From contig UQXS01000018.1 in NCBI GenBank assembly GCA_900545125.1, positions 1 to 21,689 on the forward strand: a DNA stretch of 21,689 bases. Direction: 5' to 3'. Positions 1-8,900 of this stretch are shown here, one piece after another. Under the pieces are notes generated by a model that saw only the letters and a program-made list of their open reading frames with translations, was not told where the DNA came from and searched no databases. Both the position numbers and the translations under genes were made by a program. The DNA comes from an uncultured Ruminococcus sp. Lineage in GTDB: Bacteria > Bacillota > Clostridia > Oscillospirales > Ruminococcaceae. Positions within the stretch are counted from its first letter, which is position 1. Each line of letters opens with the position of its first letter.

Positions 1-1110
1 GGTAAGGATCGTTCCGTCGTGGAGTTCCATTGCAGCCGCCGGAGCTCCGGTCTCTTCTTCCTTTGCAAGAGCGGCTGCAACAACACGCCTGTCATCAACT
101 GTAACACCTGCCTGCTTCATGAAAAGCTCCTGCTTCATGGTTTCTTCTTCGGAAATAAGACCTTTCTTAAAATCGCACTTTGATATATAGTAACGGCGGA
201 TTATTTCAGCCTTTGCTGCTGCGCACACTGCTTCATCGTCAATAATGCAGTTTCCAGCCATATTTACGCCCATATCCGTAGGAGATTTATAAGGTGATTC
301 GCCCAATATCTTCTCAAACATAGCGTTAAGCACAGGGAAGATCTCTACATCACGGTTATAATTGACTGTGGTCTTTCCATAAGCTTCAAGATGGAACGGA
401 TCAATCATATTAACATCATTGAGATCAGAAGTTGCCGATTCATAGGCAATATTAACGGGATGACGCAGAGGAAGGTTCCATATCGGGAACGTTTCAAACT
501 TAGCATATCCTGCATCCACTCCCCTTTTGTGCTCATGATAAAGCTGTGACAAACAAGTAGCCATTTTTCCGCTTCCGGGACCAGGGGCTGTTATAACAAC
601 AAGTCTGCGTGAGGTCTCGATATAGTCGTTTCTTCCATAACCTTCGTCACTGATAATAAGCTTTAAATTGGAAGGATAGCCTTTTATATGATAATGATGA
701 TAAACCTTGATACCCAGAGATTCAAGACGGCTCTGGAATGCTGCTGCCTGCGGCTGATCCTCATACTGCGTAAGTACCACGCTGCTTACGTAAAGACCGA
801 TCTTCGTAAATACGTTATAAAGACGGATAACGTCAACATCATATGTGATGCCAAGATCGCTCCTGACCTTGTTTTTCTCAATAGCACCGGCATTGATGAC
901 AATTACTATCTCAGCTTCATCCTTGAGCTGGAGAAGCATCTGTAGTTTACTGTCCGGCTTAAATCCCGGAAGAACTCTCGAAGCATGGAAGTCGTCAAAA
1001 AGCTTTCCGCCGAATTCAAGGTAAAGCTTGTCCCCGAACTGTGCAATACGCTGTCTGATATGCTCTGACTGCATTTTCAGATATTTTTCATTATCAAAAC
1101 CTATTTTCAT
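1..1110 (-). CDS. DUF1846 / UPF0371 family protein, 3' end beyond window
   Basis: The first 370 codons of a gene that leaves the window at its left edge; family members are roughly 500 residues long. The ATG at 1108-1110 follows a clear AGGAGG-type site (rev-comp of 'cctcct'). The translation starts MKIGFDNEKYLKMQSEHIRQ, and contains the sequence TAPGPGSGKM at about residues 175-183, which resembles a nucleotide-binding P-loop. These match the widespread but functionally uncharacterised DUF1846 family, of which structural-genomics models exist. No signal peptide or membrane segment is seen, so it should be cytoplasmic. It is divergent from the GH5 gene and has its own promoter. Family membership is recalled from sequence patterns; the biochemical role is unknown and I do not assign one. 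Confidence 0.85.
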   Translation of the reverse strand, partial: MKIGFDNEKYLKMQSEHIRQRIAQFGDKLYLEFGGKLFDDFHASRVLPGFKPDSKLQMLLQLKDEAEIVIVINAGAIEKNKVRSDLGITYDVDVIRLYNVFTKIGLYVSSVVLTQYEDQPQAAAFQSRLESLGIKVYHHYHIKGYPSNLKLIISDEGYGRNDYIETSRRLVVITAPGPGSGKMATCLSQLYHEHKRGVDAGYAKFETFPIWNLPLRHPVNIAYESATSDLNDVNMIDPFHLEAYGKTTVNYNRDVEIFPVLNAMFEKILGESPYKSPTDMGVNMAGNCIIDDEAVCAAAKAEIIRRYYISKCDFKKGLISEEETMKQELFMKQAGVTVDDRRVVAAALAKEEETGAPAAAMELHDGTILT

Positions 1111-1140
1111 ATAATAAGACCTCCTGAAATTCATATTTTT

Positions 1141-1169
1141 ATTATATACTAAATCGACAGAAAATGCAA
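1141..1169 (-). promoter_or_regulatory. Sigma-A-type promoter of the DUF1846 gene
   Basis: Reading the minus strand, TTGCAT (1164-1169) and TATAAT (1141-1146) are separated by exactly 17 bp, and lie about 30 bp upstream of the gene's ATG. The leader is short and I see no structure in it. Confidence 0.75.
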
Positions 1170-1224
1170 GTGTTTTTGATTCCTTTCATCGGATAAGAGA
1201 ATATATTGTATTAATTAACATTTA

Positions 1225-1260
1225 TTTTACCGGCATAAAACATTGCAATTATCGGTAAAA
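1225..1260. promoter_or_regulatory. Perfect 8-bp inverted repeat over the GH5 promoter, candidate operator
   Basis: TTTTACCG (1225-1232) and CGGTAAAA (1253-1260) are exact reverse complements separated by 20 bp. They flank the -35 element (1243-1248) and the right arm lies inside the promoter spacer. The arm centres are 28 bp apart, just under three helical turns, which would suit a dimeric repressor. The regulator is unknown. Confidence 0.45.
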
Positions 1261-1271
1261 AGTGATATAAT
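1243..1271 (+). promoter_or_regulatory. Sigma-A-type promoter of the GH5 gene
   Basis: TTGCAA (1243-1248), a 17-bp spacer and TATAAT (1266-1271), about 31 bp upstream of the ATG at 1303. An AAAGGA ribosome binding site (1289-1294) follows, 8 nt before the start. Confidence 0.78.
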
Positions 1272-1302
1272 AAGTTCATTATGATATGAAAGGAAATTAA
1301 GA

Positions 1303-3384
1303 ATGAGAAAAAAATTAATGGCAGTTCTTACAGTGACCGCAATTACGGCATCACTTTCAGGCTGTTCAGGGAAAAAATCGTCATCATCCCCAAAGGATTC
1401 TTCGGTTTCCGTTACAGAAAAATCATCGGATGAAGAGACATCGGAAGATAAGGAAGTAACTACTACAGCAGCCAAAACAGATGCTCCCACAGAATCGACA
1501 ACAGAACATATCAGTCCAAGAGAAACAGTCACGGCTTCCTGCGGTTCACAGGTAACTCTGAACAAAACTATCAGTTACACCGAGGGAAGCAATACCATCA
1601 AAATTCCTCTTGCAGATCTTATACAGGACGGCGACAAAGCAGTATCGTTCACCTTTACAATATACTCTGCCGACGGCAGCAATATCGGTGAATTCAAAGG
1701 CGGATGCGGTATATCCGTTACAGGTGACTGCCCTGCGGCAACCGATGAGGGCTGGTATCAGTCGGAGAATATAACATCTCCTACGCAAGGTACATACGGG
1801 GAAATAAAATGGGATGTTCCCGCCCAGATACAGGATTATATCTCTGCCGGCGGAGAACTTCTTTTCGGCTACTGGTGGGGAAATTCATCCAGTATCCGCA
1901 TTGAAAGCGTTGTATGTTCCTACACCAGAACAGCAGACATCCCTGTTGACGGAACAGTGACCGAAAACATCGGCAAAAGCGTTTCCTTTGATGCCGCTGA
2001 CAACACTGTAAAAATTCCCACAGCAGGATTCCTTCCGGAAAACGCTGTTCCGGAAGCTGTCGTATATAACATCAGTTCCTCCGGAGCTCTCGGAAAATTC
2101 ACCGGAGCTTTCGGCTACAATTCATCGGCAGGATCGTATCAATCGCCGGACACGGCAGTTTTCACCGAAAGCTCATCCTTATCGCTGACATGGTTCGTTC
2201 CGGCTCAGGCAAAAGCTTATGCTGCAAAGGACGGGGAACTCGTTCTTGGCTACTGGTGGAGCGAACAGCCGTCTGTAACTCTCGATTCCGTTACCGTAAA
2301 ATACAGTCTTGGCAGTGGAAATTCCGTTCCGGTTAAGCCCGACAATACTCCTGATCCGGAAGTTCCTGCGGAAAACGGCGATTTCAGAACCGCTTCCGAG
2401 ATCGTAAAGACCATGAATGTCGGCTGGTGTCTCGGAAACACTCTTGACAGCTATGATACCGGAAAATCAGGTCTCTCAACTGAAACAGGCTGGGGAAATC
2501 TGAAAACAACAAAGGAAATGATTAAATCCGTCAAGGATTCAGGCTTCAACTCGATACGCATTCCCGTAACGTGGGGAGAGCACATGAACGGCGATACTAT
2601 CGACGCCGACTGGCTTGCCCGTGTAAAAGAAGTCGTGGATTACGCCTACAATGAGGATATGTTCGTTATCCTGAATATGCATCATGACGACTACATCTGG
2701 TTCGAGCCGCTGGATTCGGAATATGCCGCCGACAGCGCAAAGCTGAAAGCCATATGGAGTCAGATCTCATCATATTTCATAGACTACGGCGACAGGCTTA
2801 TCTTTGAGGGCATGAACGAGCCGAGAACCGTCGGAAGTGCAAATGAATGGATGGGCGGAACGCCCGAAGAAAGAGCTGTCATTGCTAAATACGAACAGGA
2901 CTTTGTAGATACTGTCCGCAAAACCGGCGGAAACAATTCGTACCGCTCACTTATAATAACTTCCTATGCTGCTTCTGCCGAAACGGCTGCGATCAACGAT
3001 GTTGTAATCCCTGCCAATGCAGGAAATGTCATTGTGTCAATTCATTACTATGCGCCATGGCAGTTTTCTGACGGTTCGTCTACAGATTTCAGCGACAGCG
3101 GAAAAGCCGAACTTGACACTAAATTCGCAGAACTGAAACAGAAATTCACCGACAAGGGAACTCCCGTTATCATCGGAGAATTCGGCTGCGTAAATGCCGC
3201 TCCTGAATCAGTCCGTCAGGAATACTACAGATATTACATCAGTGCCGCCAAGAAGCAGGGAATCAAGTGCTTTATCTGGGATAACAACGTGTCCTCCGGT
3301 GAACAGAGCTTTGGCATATTCAACCGTGGAGCTCTCAAATGGAACGACGCAATACTTTCCGCCGTCATGGAAGGTGCAAAATAA
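1303..3384 (+). CDS. Lipoprotein GH5 family endoglucanase (GH5_4-like) with two tandem accessory modules
   Basis: Secreted beta-glucanase, predicted to be tethered to the membrane by lipid. The N-terminus MRKKLMAVLTV has a lipobox LSGC with the modified cysteine at C21, followed by a Ser/Thr/Glu-rich linker to about residue 75. Two similar modules follow (about 77-206 and 212-336); each ends in a GYWW motif (189-192 and 316-319) and shares N-T-[IV]-K-I-P and W-x-V-P-A-Q, suggesting duplicated beta-sandwich carbohydrate-binding modules. After a Pro-rich linker the catalytic barrel (about 362-690) starts with GWCLGNTLD (374-382), then NMHHDDY (H460/H461), acid/base E506 in MNEPR, HYYAPW (581-586), nucleophile E626 in GEFG, and W659. 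Sequence style suggests subfamily 4 (endoglucanase/xyloglucanase/lichenase); the actual substrate is not decidable here. There is no dockerin, so it is not an obvious cellulosome subunit. It is a single-gene transcription unit. Confidence 0.9.
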   Translation: MRKKLMAVLTVTAITASLSGCSGKKSSSSPKDSSVSVTEKSSDEETSEDKEVTTTAAKTDAPTESTTEHISPRETVTASCGSQVTLNKTISYTEGSNTIKIPLADLIQDGDKAVSFTFTIYSADGSNIGEFKGGCGISVTGDCPAATDEGWYQSENITSPTQGTYGEIKWDVPAQIQDYISAGGELLFGYWWGNSSSIRIESVVCSYTRTADIPVDGTVTENIGKSVSFDAADNTVKIPTAGFLPENAVPEAVVYNISSSGALGKFTGAFGYNSSAGSYQSPDTAVFTESSSLSLTWFVPAQAKAYAAKDGELVLGYWWSEQPSVTLDSVTVKYSLGSGNSVPVKPDNTPDPEVPAENGDFRTASEIVKTMNVGWCLGNTLDSYDTGKSGLSTETGWGNLKTTKEMIKSVKDSGFNSIRIPVTWGEHMNGDTIDADWLARVKEVVDYAYNEDMFVILNMHHDDYIWFEPLDSEYAADSAKLKAIWSQISSYFIDYGDRLIFEGMNEPRTVGSANEWMGGTPEERAVIAKYEQDFVDTVRKTGGNNSYRSLIITSYAASAETAAINDVVIPANAGNVIVSIHYYAPWQFSDGSSTDFSDSGKAELDTKFAELKQKFTDKGTPVIIGEFGCVNAAPESVRQEYYRYYISAAKKQGIKCFIWDNNVSSGEQSFGIFNRGALKWNDAILSAVMEGAK

Positions 3385-3396
3385 AACACAAAAAAA

Positions 3397-3426
3397 CAAA
3401 CGCCGGACATTCACGCCCGGCGTTTG
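3397..3426. terminator. Bidirectional intrinsic terminator
   Basis: A perfect 10-bp stem, CAAACGCCGG (3397-3406) with CCGGCGTTTG (3417-3426), and a 10-nt loop. On the minus strand it is followed by a T-rich tract (complement of the A-run 3385-3396), giving a strong terminator for the lipoprotein unit. On the plus strand the tail is a weaker TTTGTGTT, serving the GH5 gene. Confidence 0.85.
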
Positions 3427-3428
3427 TG

Positions 3429-4202
3429 TTATACCTCAAGCTGATTAATCAATTCGCTCTGCATAAGACTTGAAAAAGATACATACCAATGACCGTTCTT
3501 CTCAACAAATGCACTGGAATTTCCGACAAACGGCTCGCCGTTATCAGCATTTACATAATTCATGTAATTAACAATTTTTCCGCTCGTATAGCTTGTTCCC
3601 AGTTCGTCGTTAAAGGCAGAGAGTTCATCTTCCGCTATTTCTTCGAGAATTTCTTCGTTGATATCTGCTGTCCAGCGGTCGTTTTCCGAATCGCTGAATT
3701 CCGCCATTATTTCTTCAATCATAGACATTGAATCGTCTATTGCCTTAATCAACGCATCTTTGCTGAAAACCTCATCAGCAGACTTTCCTTCAAGCTGATC
3801 TGCCATAAGTTTCTTGTAGCACTCTATCTCCTCCGGATTAAACATCTTATAGACCTTTTCCGGATCGTGATCCAGATATGCCTGATAGAAGTCCACAGCT
3901 ATCGACAGACTGTCGGTATAACCGCTGTCATAAGTTCCTGCCTGATTTCCAGCCGCTGCAGCTTCTTTTGAGGACTGAACAGACGTAGTGGTTGTGGTCA
4001 CATTCTTTTCCGTGACCGGAGCAGTGGTTATCTCCGGAGCATCAGTCATGGTATCAGTTGTCTGGATGTCTGAAGTGGCTGCGGCATCCGTCTCAGTTTG
4101 TGAGCTTTTGGAACTGCTTTTCGATTTTTCACTGCTGCATGAAACTGTTCCGGCGCACGCCATAAGTACTGATAAAAATACTGCCGTATATCTTTTTTTC
4201 AT
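3429..4202 (-). CDS. Small Ser/Thr-linker lipoprotein of unknown function
   Basis: 257 codons from ATG at 4200-4202 (MKKRYTAVFLSVLMACAGTVSC). A longer frame exists upstream, but it would lie inside the preceding gene and would bury the export signal, so the internal start is chosen. The N-terminus is a lipoprotein signal; the lipidated residue could be C22 (TVSC) or C16 (LMAC). A Ser/Thr/Asp-rich linker runs to about residue 95. The folded part contains SIAVDFYQAYLDHDPEKVYK and ends in a hydrophobic/aromatic stretch (HWYVSFSSLMQ), which is reminiscent of NTF2-like/DUF4878-type lipoprotein domains, though I cannot confirm this. It starts 4 nt after the stop of the leucine-rich-repeat gene with a rather distant AAAAAGG site, so it is probably translationally coupled and co-transcribed. 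No function is assigned. Confidence 0.75.
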   Translation of the reverse strand: MKKRYTAVFLSVLMACAGTVSCSSEKSKSSSKSSQTETDAAATSDIQTTDTMTDAPEITTAPVTEKNVTTTTTSVQSSKEAAAAGNQAGTYDSGYTDSLSIAVDFYQAYLDHDPEKVYKMFNPEEIECYKKLMADQLEGKSADEVFSKDALIKAIDDSMSMIEEIMAEFSDSENDRWTADINEEILEEIAEDELSAFNDELGTSYTSGKIVNYMNYVNADNGEPFVGNSSAFVEKNGHWYVSFSSLMQSELINQLEV

Positions 4203-4206
4203 ATCG

Positions 4207-5784
4207 TCAATAATCCTTTTTCTTTCCGCATTCTCTGCAAGTTTTTCCAAGCTTTTTGAAATCTCCGCCGCAGAAAGAGCACTTGCCCATTGCCTTCCAG
4301 CCATTTACGACTTTCTCCTGATATGCAGGGAAACGGCTGAGATTTTCCATAAGATGATTCCATGAAATATTCATAAGGTTGGGACAATCGGAAAATACCG
4401 AATCTATCTTTACAACAGATGGCGGAATTTTAATGCTTTCAAGATTTGTACATCCGCTGAAATCGCCAAGGAACGTAACCTTTGACGGTATATCGACAGA
4501 GCGCAGAGAACTGCATCCCTTAAAGCCGTCAACGTATGTAACGGCAAACGGAATGGCTATTTTTTTCAGCGAAACGCAGTTCTGGAACGCAAACTGACCT
4601 ATAGTTTTGATAGTTTTCGGCAGTTCGATATCCGTAAGATCTGTGCATCCGGCAAACGTTCTCTCGTTAATTGAAGATACGCCGTCCGGAACGATCACCG
4701 TTTTAAGCTTTTCACAGCCTGAAAATGCGTATTTTCCGATCTGCTTGACAGTATTCGGCAGCCAGACAGATTCCAGATTCTTGCAGCCGTTGAAAGCAAA
4801 TGCTCCTATTTCAGAAATTTTGTTGGACATTTCAATGCTTTCCAGACTTTCACACTCCGCAAAAACGCAGTCGTTTATCACGCTGATATTATTGGGCAGA
4901 AACATGGATTTCAATTTTGTACATCCTCTGAAAGCCCATGGGCCAATTTTTGCAAGGCTTTCCGGAATTTCTATTGTTTCAAGAGAAGAACAATTTCTGA
5001 AAGCATAACCTCCGATTTCAACAAGACCATCAGGAAGAATCACTTTTTTAAGCGTCTTACAGTCCTCAAAAGCATTTTCGCCGATCCTGCGGACGCTTCT
5101 TGGGATCTCAATTTCATCAGAAGTTCCCGAATACTTTATAAACACACCGTTTTCGATCTCAATACTGGGTCTGAGAACGGATTTCTTTCTTTTTTCGGTT
5201 TCTGCCCTAACTTCGGAAACTTCGGATTTTTTCTCCTCTGTCTTGGAATTTTCCCTGACAGCTTCTGGAACTTTGGCTTTTTCCTCCTCCGTCTTGGGAG
5301 TTTCCCTGACAGCTTCTGGAACTTTGGCTTTTTTCTCCTCCGTCTTGGGAGTTTCCCTGACAGCTTCTGGGACTTCGGCTTTTTTCTCTTCCTTTTCGGA
5401 AACTTCCTGTTCTCCGCCGAGCTCGGAAACTGCACTTTCTTTCTCTTCTGTTTCAGGGATTTCCTGTTCAGCTGCCGTTTCCGGATTTTCATTCTTATCC
5501 TCAGTTGAAATCTCAGCATTTACCGATTCTTCAACGATCTCTTCCAGTAAAGCTTCTTTAGCTGTTTCATCATCAACCTCGGTATTTACAACAGTTTTTG
5601 ACTTTCCGGCACGCACCGGGCTTACTACAACTCTTTTATGGCTCACATTATTTTTTCTTGCAAGCTTTATCGATTTTTCGACAATAAAAGGCTCGCCGCA
5701 TCCGGGACAAATCCACGCATCTTTCTGGATATCCACCTGCACCGGCTCGCCGCAGTAATAACATTTTGAACTAACTATTCCCAT
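4207..5784 (-). CDS. Intracellular BspA-type leucine-rich-repeat protein with N- and C-terminal zinc ribbons
   Basis: 525 codons; ATG at 5782-5784 with GGAGG 5 nt upstream. Domain order: zinc ribbon with C8-x2-C11 and C26-x2-C29; a highly charged Glu/Lys/Pro low-complexity region (about 65-205) containing tandem 17-residue repeats (134-184); roughly ten BspA/TpLRR repeats of about 23 residues (about 208-475), with the pattern I-P-x-x-[VIL]-x-x-I-G-x-x-A-F-x-x-C-x-x-L; and a second zinc ribbon with C502-x2-C505 and C516-x2-C519. There is no signal peptide, membrane segment or cell-wall anchor, whereas many BspA-like proteins are surface proteins. The last LRR units are shorter than the others. 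It heads a two-gene unit with the small lipoprotein. It probably works as a protein-interaction scaffold, but its partner is unknown. Confidence 0.88.
   Translation of the reverse strand: MGIVSSKCYYCGEPVQVDIQKDAWICPGCGEPFIVEKSIKLARKNNVSHKRVVVSPVRAGKSKTVVNTEVDDETAKEALLEEIVEESVNAEISTEDKNENPETAAEQEIPETEEKESAVSELGGEQEVSEKEEKKAEVPEAVRETPKTEEKKAKVPEAVRETPKTEEEKAKVPEAVRENSKTEEKKSEVSEVRAETEKRKKSVLRPSIEIENGVFIKYSGTSDEIEIPRSVRRIGENAFEDCKTLKKVILPDGLVEIGGYAFRNCSSLETIEIPESLAKIGPWAFRGCTKLKSMFLPNNISVINDCVFAECESLESIEMSNKISEIGAFAFNGCKNLESVWLPNTVKQIGKYAFSGCEKLKTVIVPDGVSSINERTFAGCTDLTDIELPKTIKTIGQFAFQNCVSLKKIAIPFAVTYVDGFKGCSSLRSVDIPSKVTFLGDFSGCTNLESIKIPPSVVKIDSVFSDCPNLMNISWNHLMENLSRFPAYQEKVVNGWKAMGKCSFCGGDFKKLGKTCRECGKKKDY
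5233..5385. repeat. 51-bp tandem repeat, three copies, inside the LRR gene
   Basis: The motif 'gacagcttctgg' recurs at 5257, 5308 and 5359, an exact 51-bp period. The encoded unit is K/E-K-A-x-V-P-E-A-V-R-E-x-x-K-T-E-E (17 residues). The copies are nearly identical at DNA level, and a fourth, decayed copy follows. Because the unit is a multiple of three, gain or loss of copies would keep the reading frame. Confidence 0.9.
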
Positions 5785-5834
5785 AGTTGCCTCCCGATAT
5801 TTTCATTTTCAATGGCACAAACCATGTTAATTAT

Positions 5835-5863
5835 ATTATACCCTTTTATCCGCTTCCAGTCAA
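5835..5863 (-). promoter_or_regulatory. Sigma-A-type promoter of the LRR-lipoprotein unit
   Basis: On the minus strand TTGACT (5858-5863), a 17-bp spacer and TATAAT (5835-5840), about 50 bp upstream of the ATG. It differs from consensus at one position only. Confidence 0.85.
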
Positions 5864-5913
5864 TAGAAATGAATAAATAAAGATTAAATAAAAGATTTTT
5901 TGTTATTATGCAC

Positions 5914-5942
5914 AAAAAGGCGGCTGTTTTTTATACAGCCGC
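5914..5942 (-). terminator. Intrinsic terminator of the pyrimidine operon
   Basis: An 8-bp stem, GCGGCTGT with ACAGCCGC (5920-5927/5935-5942), with a 7-nt A-rich loop. On the minus strand it is followed by CTTTTTG, 24 nt after the carB stop codon. Confidence 0.85.
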
Positions 5943-5966
5943 ACAATTCAAAGATTATTTTTATTA

Positions 5967-8900
5967 TCAGATTTTCGTTATATCAACAAGTTCCACATCG
6001 TTAATGGTACGTCCCGATTCAAGCACCTTCACAAGGGATTTAGCCGTATCTATAGCCGTCAGGCTGCATATCGAACGCTCAATAGACTTACGGCGCATTT
6101 TAACACTGTCACGCTCCGGCAGACGTCCCTTAGCTGATGTAGAGATAACGTAATGTATCTTTCCGCTGTCAAGAAGCGTTTCCACATTCGGCTCTCCGTC
6201 GGATATCTTGCGCACCAGATTTGCAGCGATCATATTTCTGTGCAGAACACTCTGCGTACCGGACGTTGCATAGATATCAAATCCCATTCGCTCAAATTTA
6301 TCAGCAATAGGAAGCACCTCCCGCTTGTCGGAATCACGCACGGAAATAAGCACTCCGCCCTCACGTTTGAGATCAAATCCGGCAGCCGTCAGACCTTTGA
6401 GCAGGGCATCTTCAAGATTTCTTCCGATACCGAGACATTCGCCGGTAGATTTCATTTCAGGACCGAGCATGGTATCAACATCCGTCAGCTTTTCAAAGGA
6501 GAACACCGGAACTTTAACTGCGACATAGTCTCCGGCAGGATAAAGTCCGCTTTCATAACCCATGTCACGAAGCTTTGCGCCAAACATGATCTTTGTTGCG
6601 ATATCGACCATAGGTATACCCGTAACCTTACTTATATATGGTACTGTTCTTGACGATCTGGGATTTACCTCGATAACATATACTTCATGGTTATAGACAA
6701 CATACTGGATATTCACAAGACCGATAACATGGAGTTCCTTTGCAAGCTTTCTTGTATACTCTACAATAATTTTCTTGATTCGCTCCGAAAGATGCTGTGA
6801 GGGATAGATCGAGATAGAGTCGCCGGAATGAACGCCTGCCCGCTCGATATGTTCCATAATACCTGGAATAAGGAAATCCTCGCCATCACAGATAGCATCG
6901 ACTTCAACCTCAGTTCCCATCATGTACTTGTCGATAAGCACGGGATTTTCTATCATGTGGCTGGTGATGATTCCCATATACTCAACCACGTCATCTTTAG
7001 AATGAGCGATTATCATATTCTGACCGCCAAGCACGTATGACGGACGGAGAAGCACGGGATATCCGAGATCTTCTGCTGCTGCGACCGCTTCTTCAGTCGT
7101 CATGACTGTATGCCCCTGCGGACGTGGAATTCCGCATTTTTCAAGAATTTCATCAAATCGTTCTCTGTCCTCGGCAGCGTCTATCATATCGGCGGAAGTT
7201 CCCAGAATACGCACTCCCATATCGGACAGATAACGTGTCAGCTTGATAGCCGTCTGACCGCCGAACTGAACTACAACTCCATATGGGTTTTCTGTTTTGA
7301 TAATAGCTTCAACGTCCTCTCTGGTCAGAGGGTCGAAGTACAGACGGTCTCCGGTATCAAAGTCGGTTGATACCGTTTCCGGATTGTTGTTGCAGATTAC
7401 AGCCTCATATCCCAGTTCTTTAAGTGTCCACACACAGTGAACAGAACAGTAGTCAAATTCAATTCCCTGACCTATTCTTATCGGGCCCGAACCGAAAACT
7501 ATAACTTTTTCCTTGCCGGTATTCTTTCTCTCAATAAACTGTTCAGCCTCGTTTTCATCGTCAAATGTAGAGTAGAAATACGGCGTTTCAGCCTTGAATT
7601 CTCCGGCGCAGGTATCTACCATTTTGAACACAGCGGTCTTGTGGGCAGGACATTTCTGACCGGACATCCTCTCGATAGTGCTGTCAAGATATCCGTACTG
7701 TTTTGCGGTATTATATTTTTCAACGGTCAGTTCACCGTCGGCAAGCCATTTTTCAAGCTCGGCAAGATTGAGGAGCTTATACAAAAACCAGTTGTCTATC
7801 ATGGTTATCTCATGTATCTCCTCCGGAGTAACACCTCTCTTGAGTGCCTCGAACACAACAAACGATCTCTCGTCGTCAACAACATGGAGCTTGCTGCGTA
7901 TCTCTTCATCAGAAAGTTTTTTCAGCTTTTTCAGATTCATTGAATCCATGCCGAGTTCAATGGAACGGACTGCTTTCATCATAGCCTGTTCAAAACTCGT
8001 GCCGATAGCCATGACCTCTCCCGTTGCTTTCATCTGCGTACCGAGAGTTCTCTTTGCATAGACAAATTTATCGAAAGCCCATTTCGGGAATTTTATTACA
8101 ACATAGTCAAGGGCAGGCTCAAAGCAGGCGTAAGTCTTGCCCGTCACCTGATTGATTATCTCATCAAGCGTATATCCGACGGCGATCTTTGCGGCAGTCT
8201 TGGCTATTGGATATCCGGTTGCCTTTGAAGCCAGCGCAGATGATCTTGAAACTCGTGGATTTACCTCGATAACGGCATATTCAAAGCTTGTGGGATGCAG
8301 AGCAAACTGACAGTTGCATCCGCCCTCAACTTTAAGTTCCTTGATTATATTTATAGCTGCCGTTCTGAGCATCTGATACTCCCGGTCGGAAAGAGTAACC
8401 GCCGGAGCTATAACAATGCTGTCTCCGGTATGAACACCGACAGGATCAAAATTCTCCATTGAGCATACGGTTATAACGTTGCCCTTGGCATCACGGATAA
8501 CTTCAAACTCTATCTCTTTCCAGCCGCTTATACACTTTTCAATAAGCACCTGAGTAATCGGTGAAAGACGAAGTCCGTTAGTGGAAATGTCTCTGAGTTC
8601 GGCTTCATCCTGAGCTATTCCGCCTCCTGTTCCGCCCAGTGTGAATGCCGGACGAACTATTACGGGATATCCTATTACCTGTGCAAAATCAACGGCATCA
8701 TCGACGGTTTCAACCACTTTGGAGGGAATGCACGGTTCTCCTATCTTCTCCATAGTATCTTTGAAAGCCTGTCTGTCCTCTGCTTTGTGTATCGTTTCCG
8801 GATCTGCTCCGAGCAGCTTCACATTATGGGAATCAAGAAAGCCTTCGGCTGCAAGCTGCATTGAAAGTGTAAGTCCCGTCTGTCCGCCAAGCGTGGACAG

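Noticed and set aside
688..945. 85-codon plus-strand frame
   Set aside because: It lies antisense within the DUF1846 gene, whose minus-strand frame is open throughout and has a promoter and ribosome binding site.
1303..3384. Dockerin or cohesin in the GH5 protein
   Set aside because: No paired calcium-binding F-hand pattern or cohesin-like sequence was found; the protein ends straight after the catalytic domain.
4203..4304. 34-codon upstream extension of the small lipoprotein
   Set aside because: It overlaps the end of the LRR gene and would place the lipoprotein signal internally; the start at 4202 gives a proper signal peptide.
5243..5758. 171-codon plus-strand Ser/Thr-rich frame
   Set aside because: Produced by the antisense of the Glu/Lys-rich repeat region of the LRR gene; no ribosome binding site or family resemblance.
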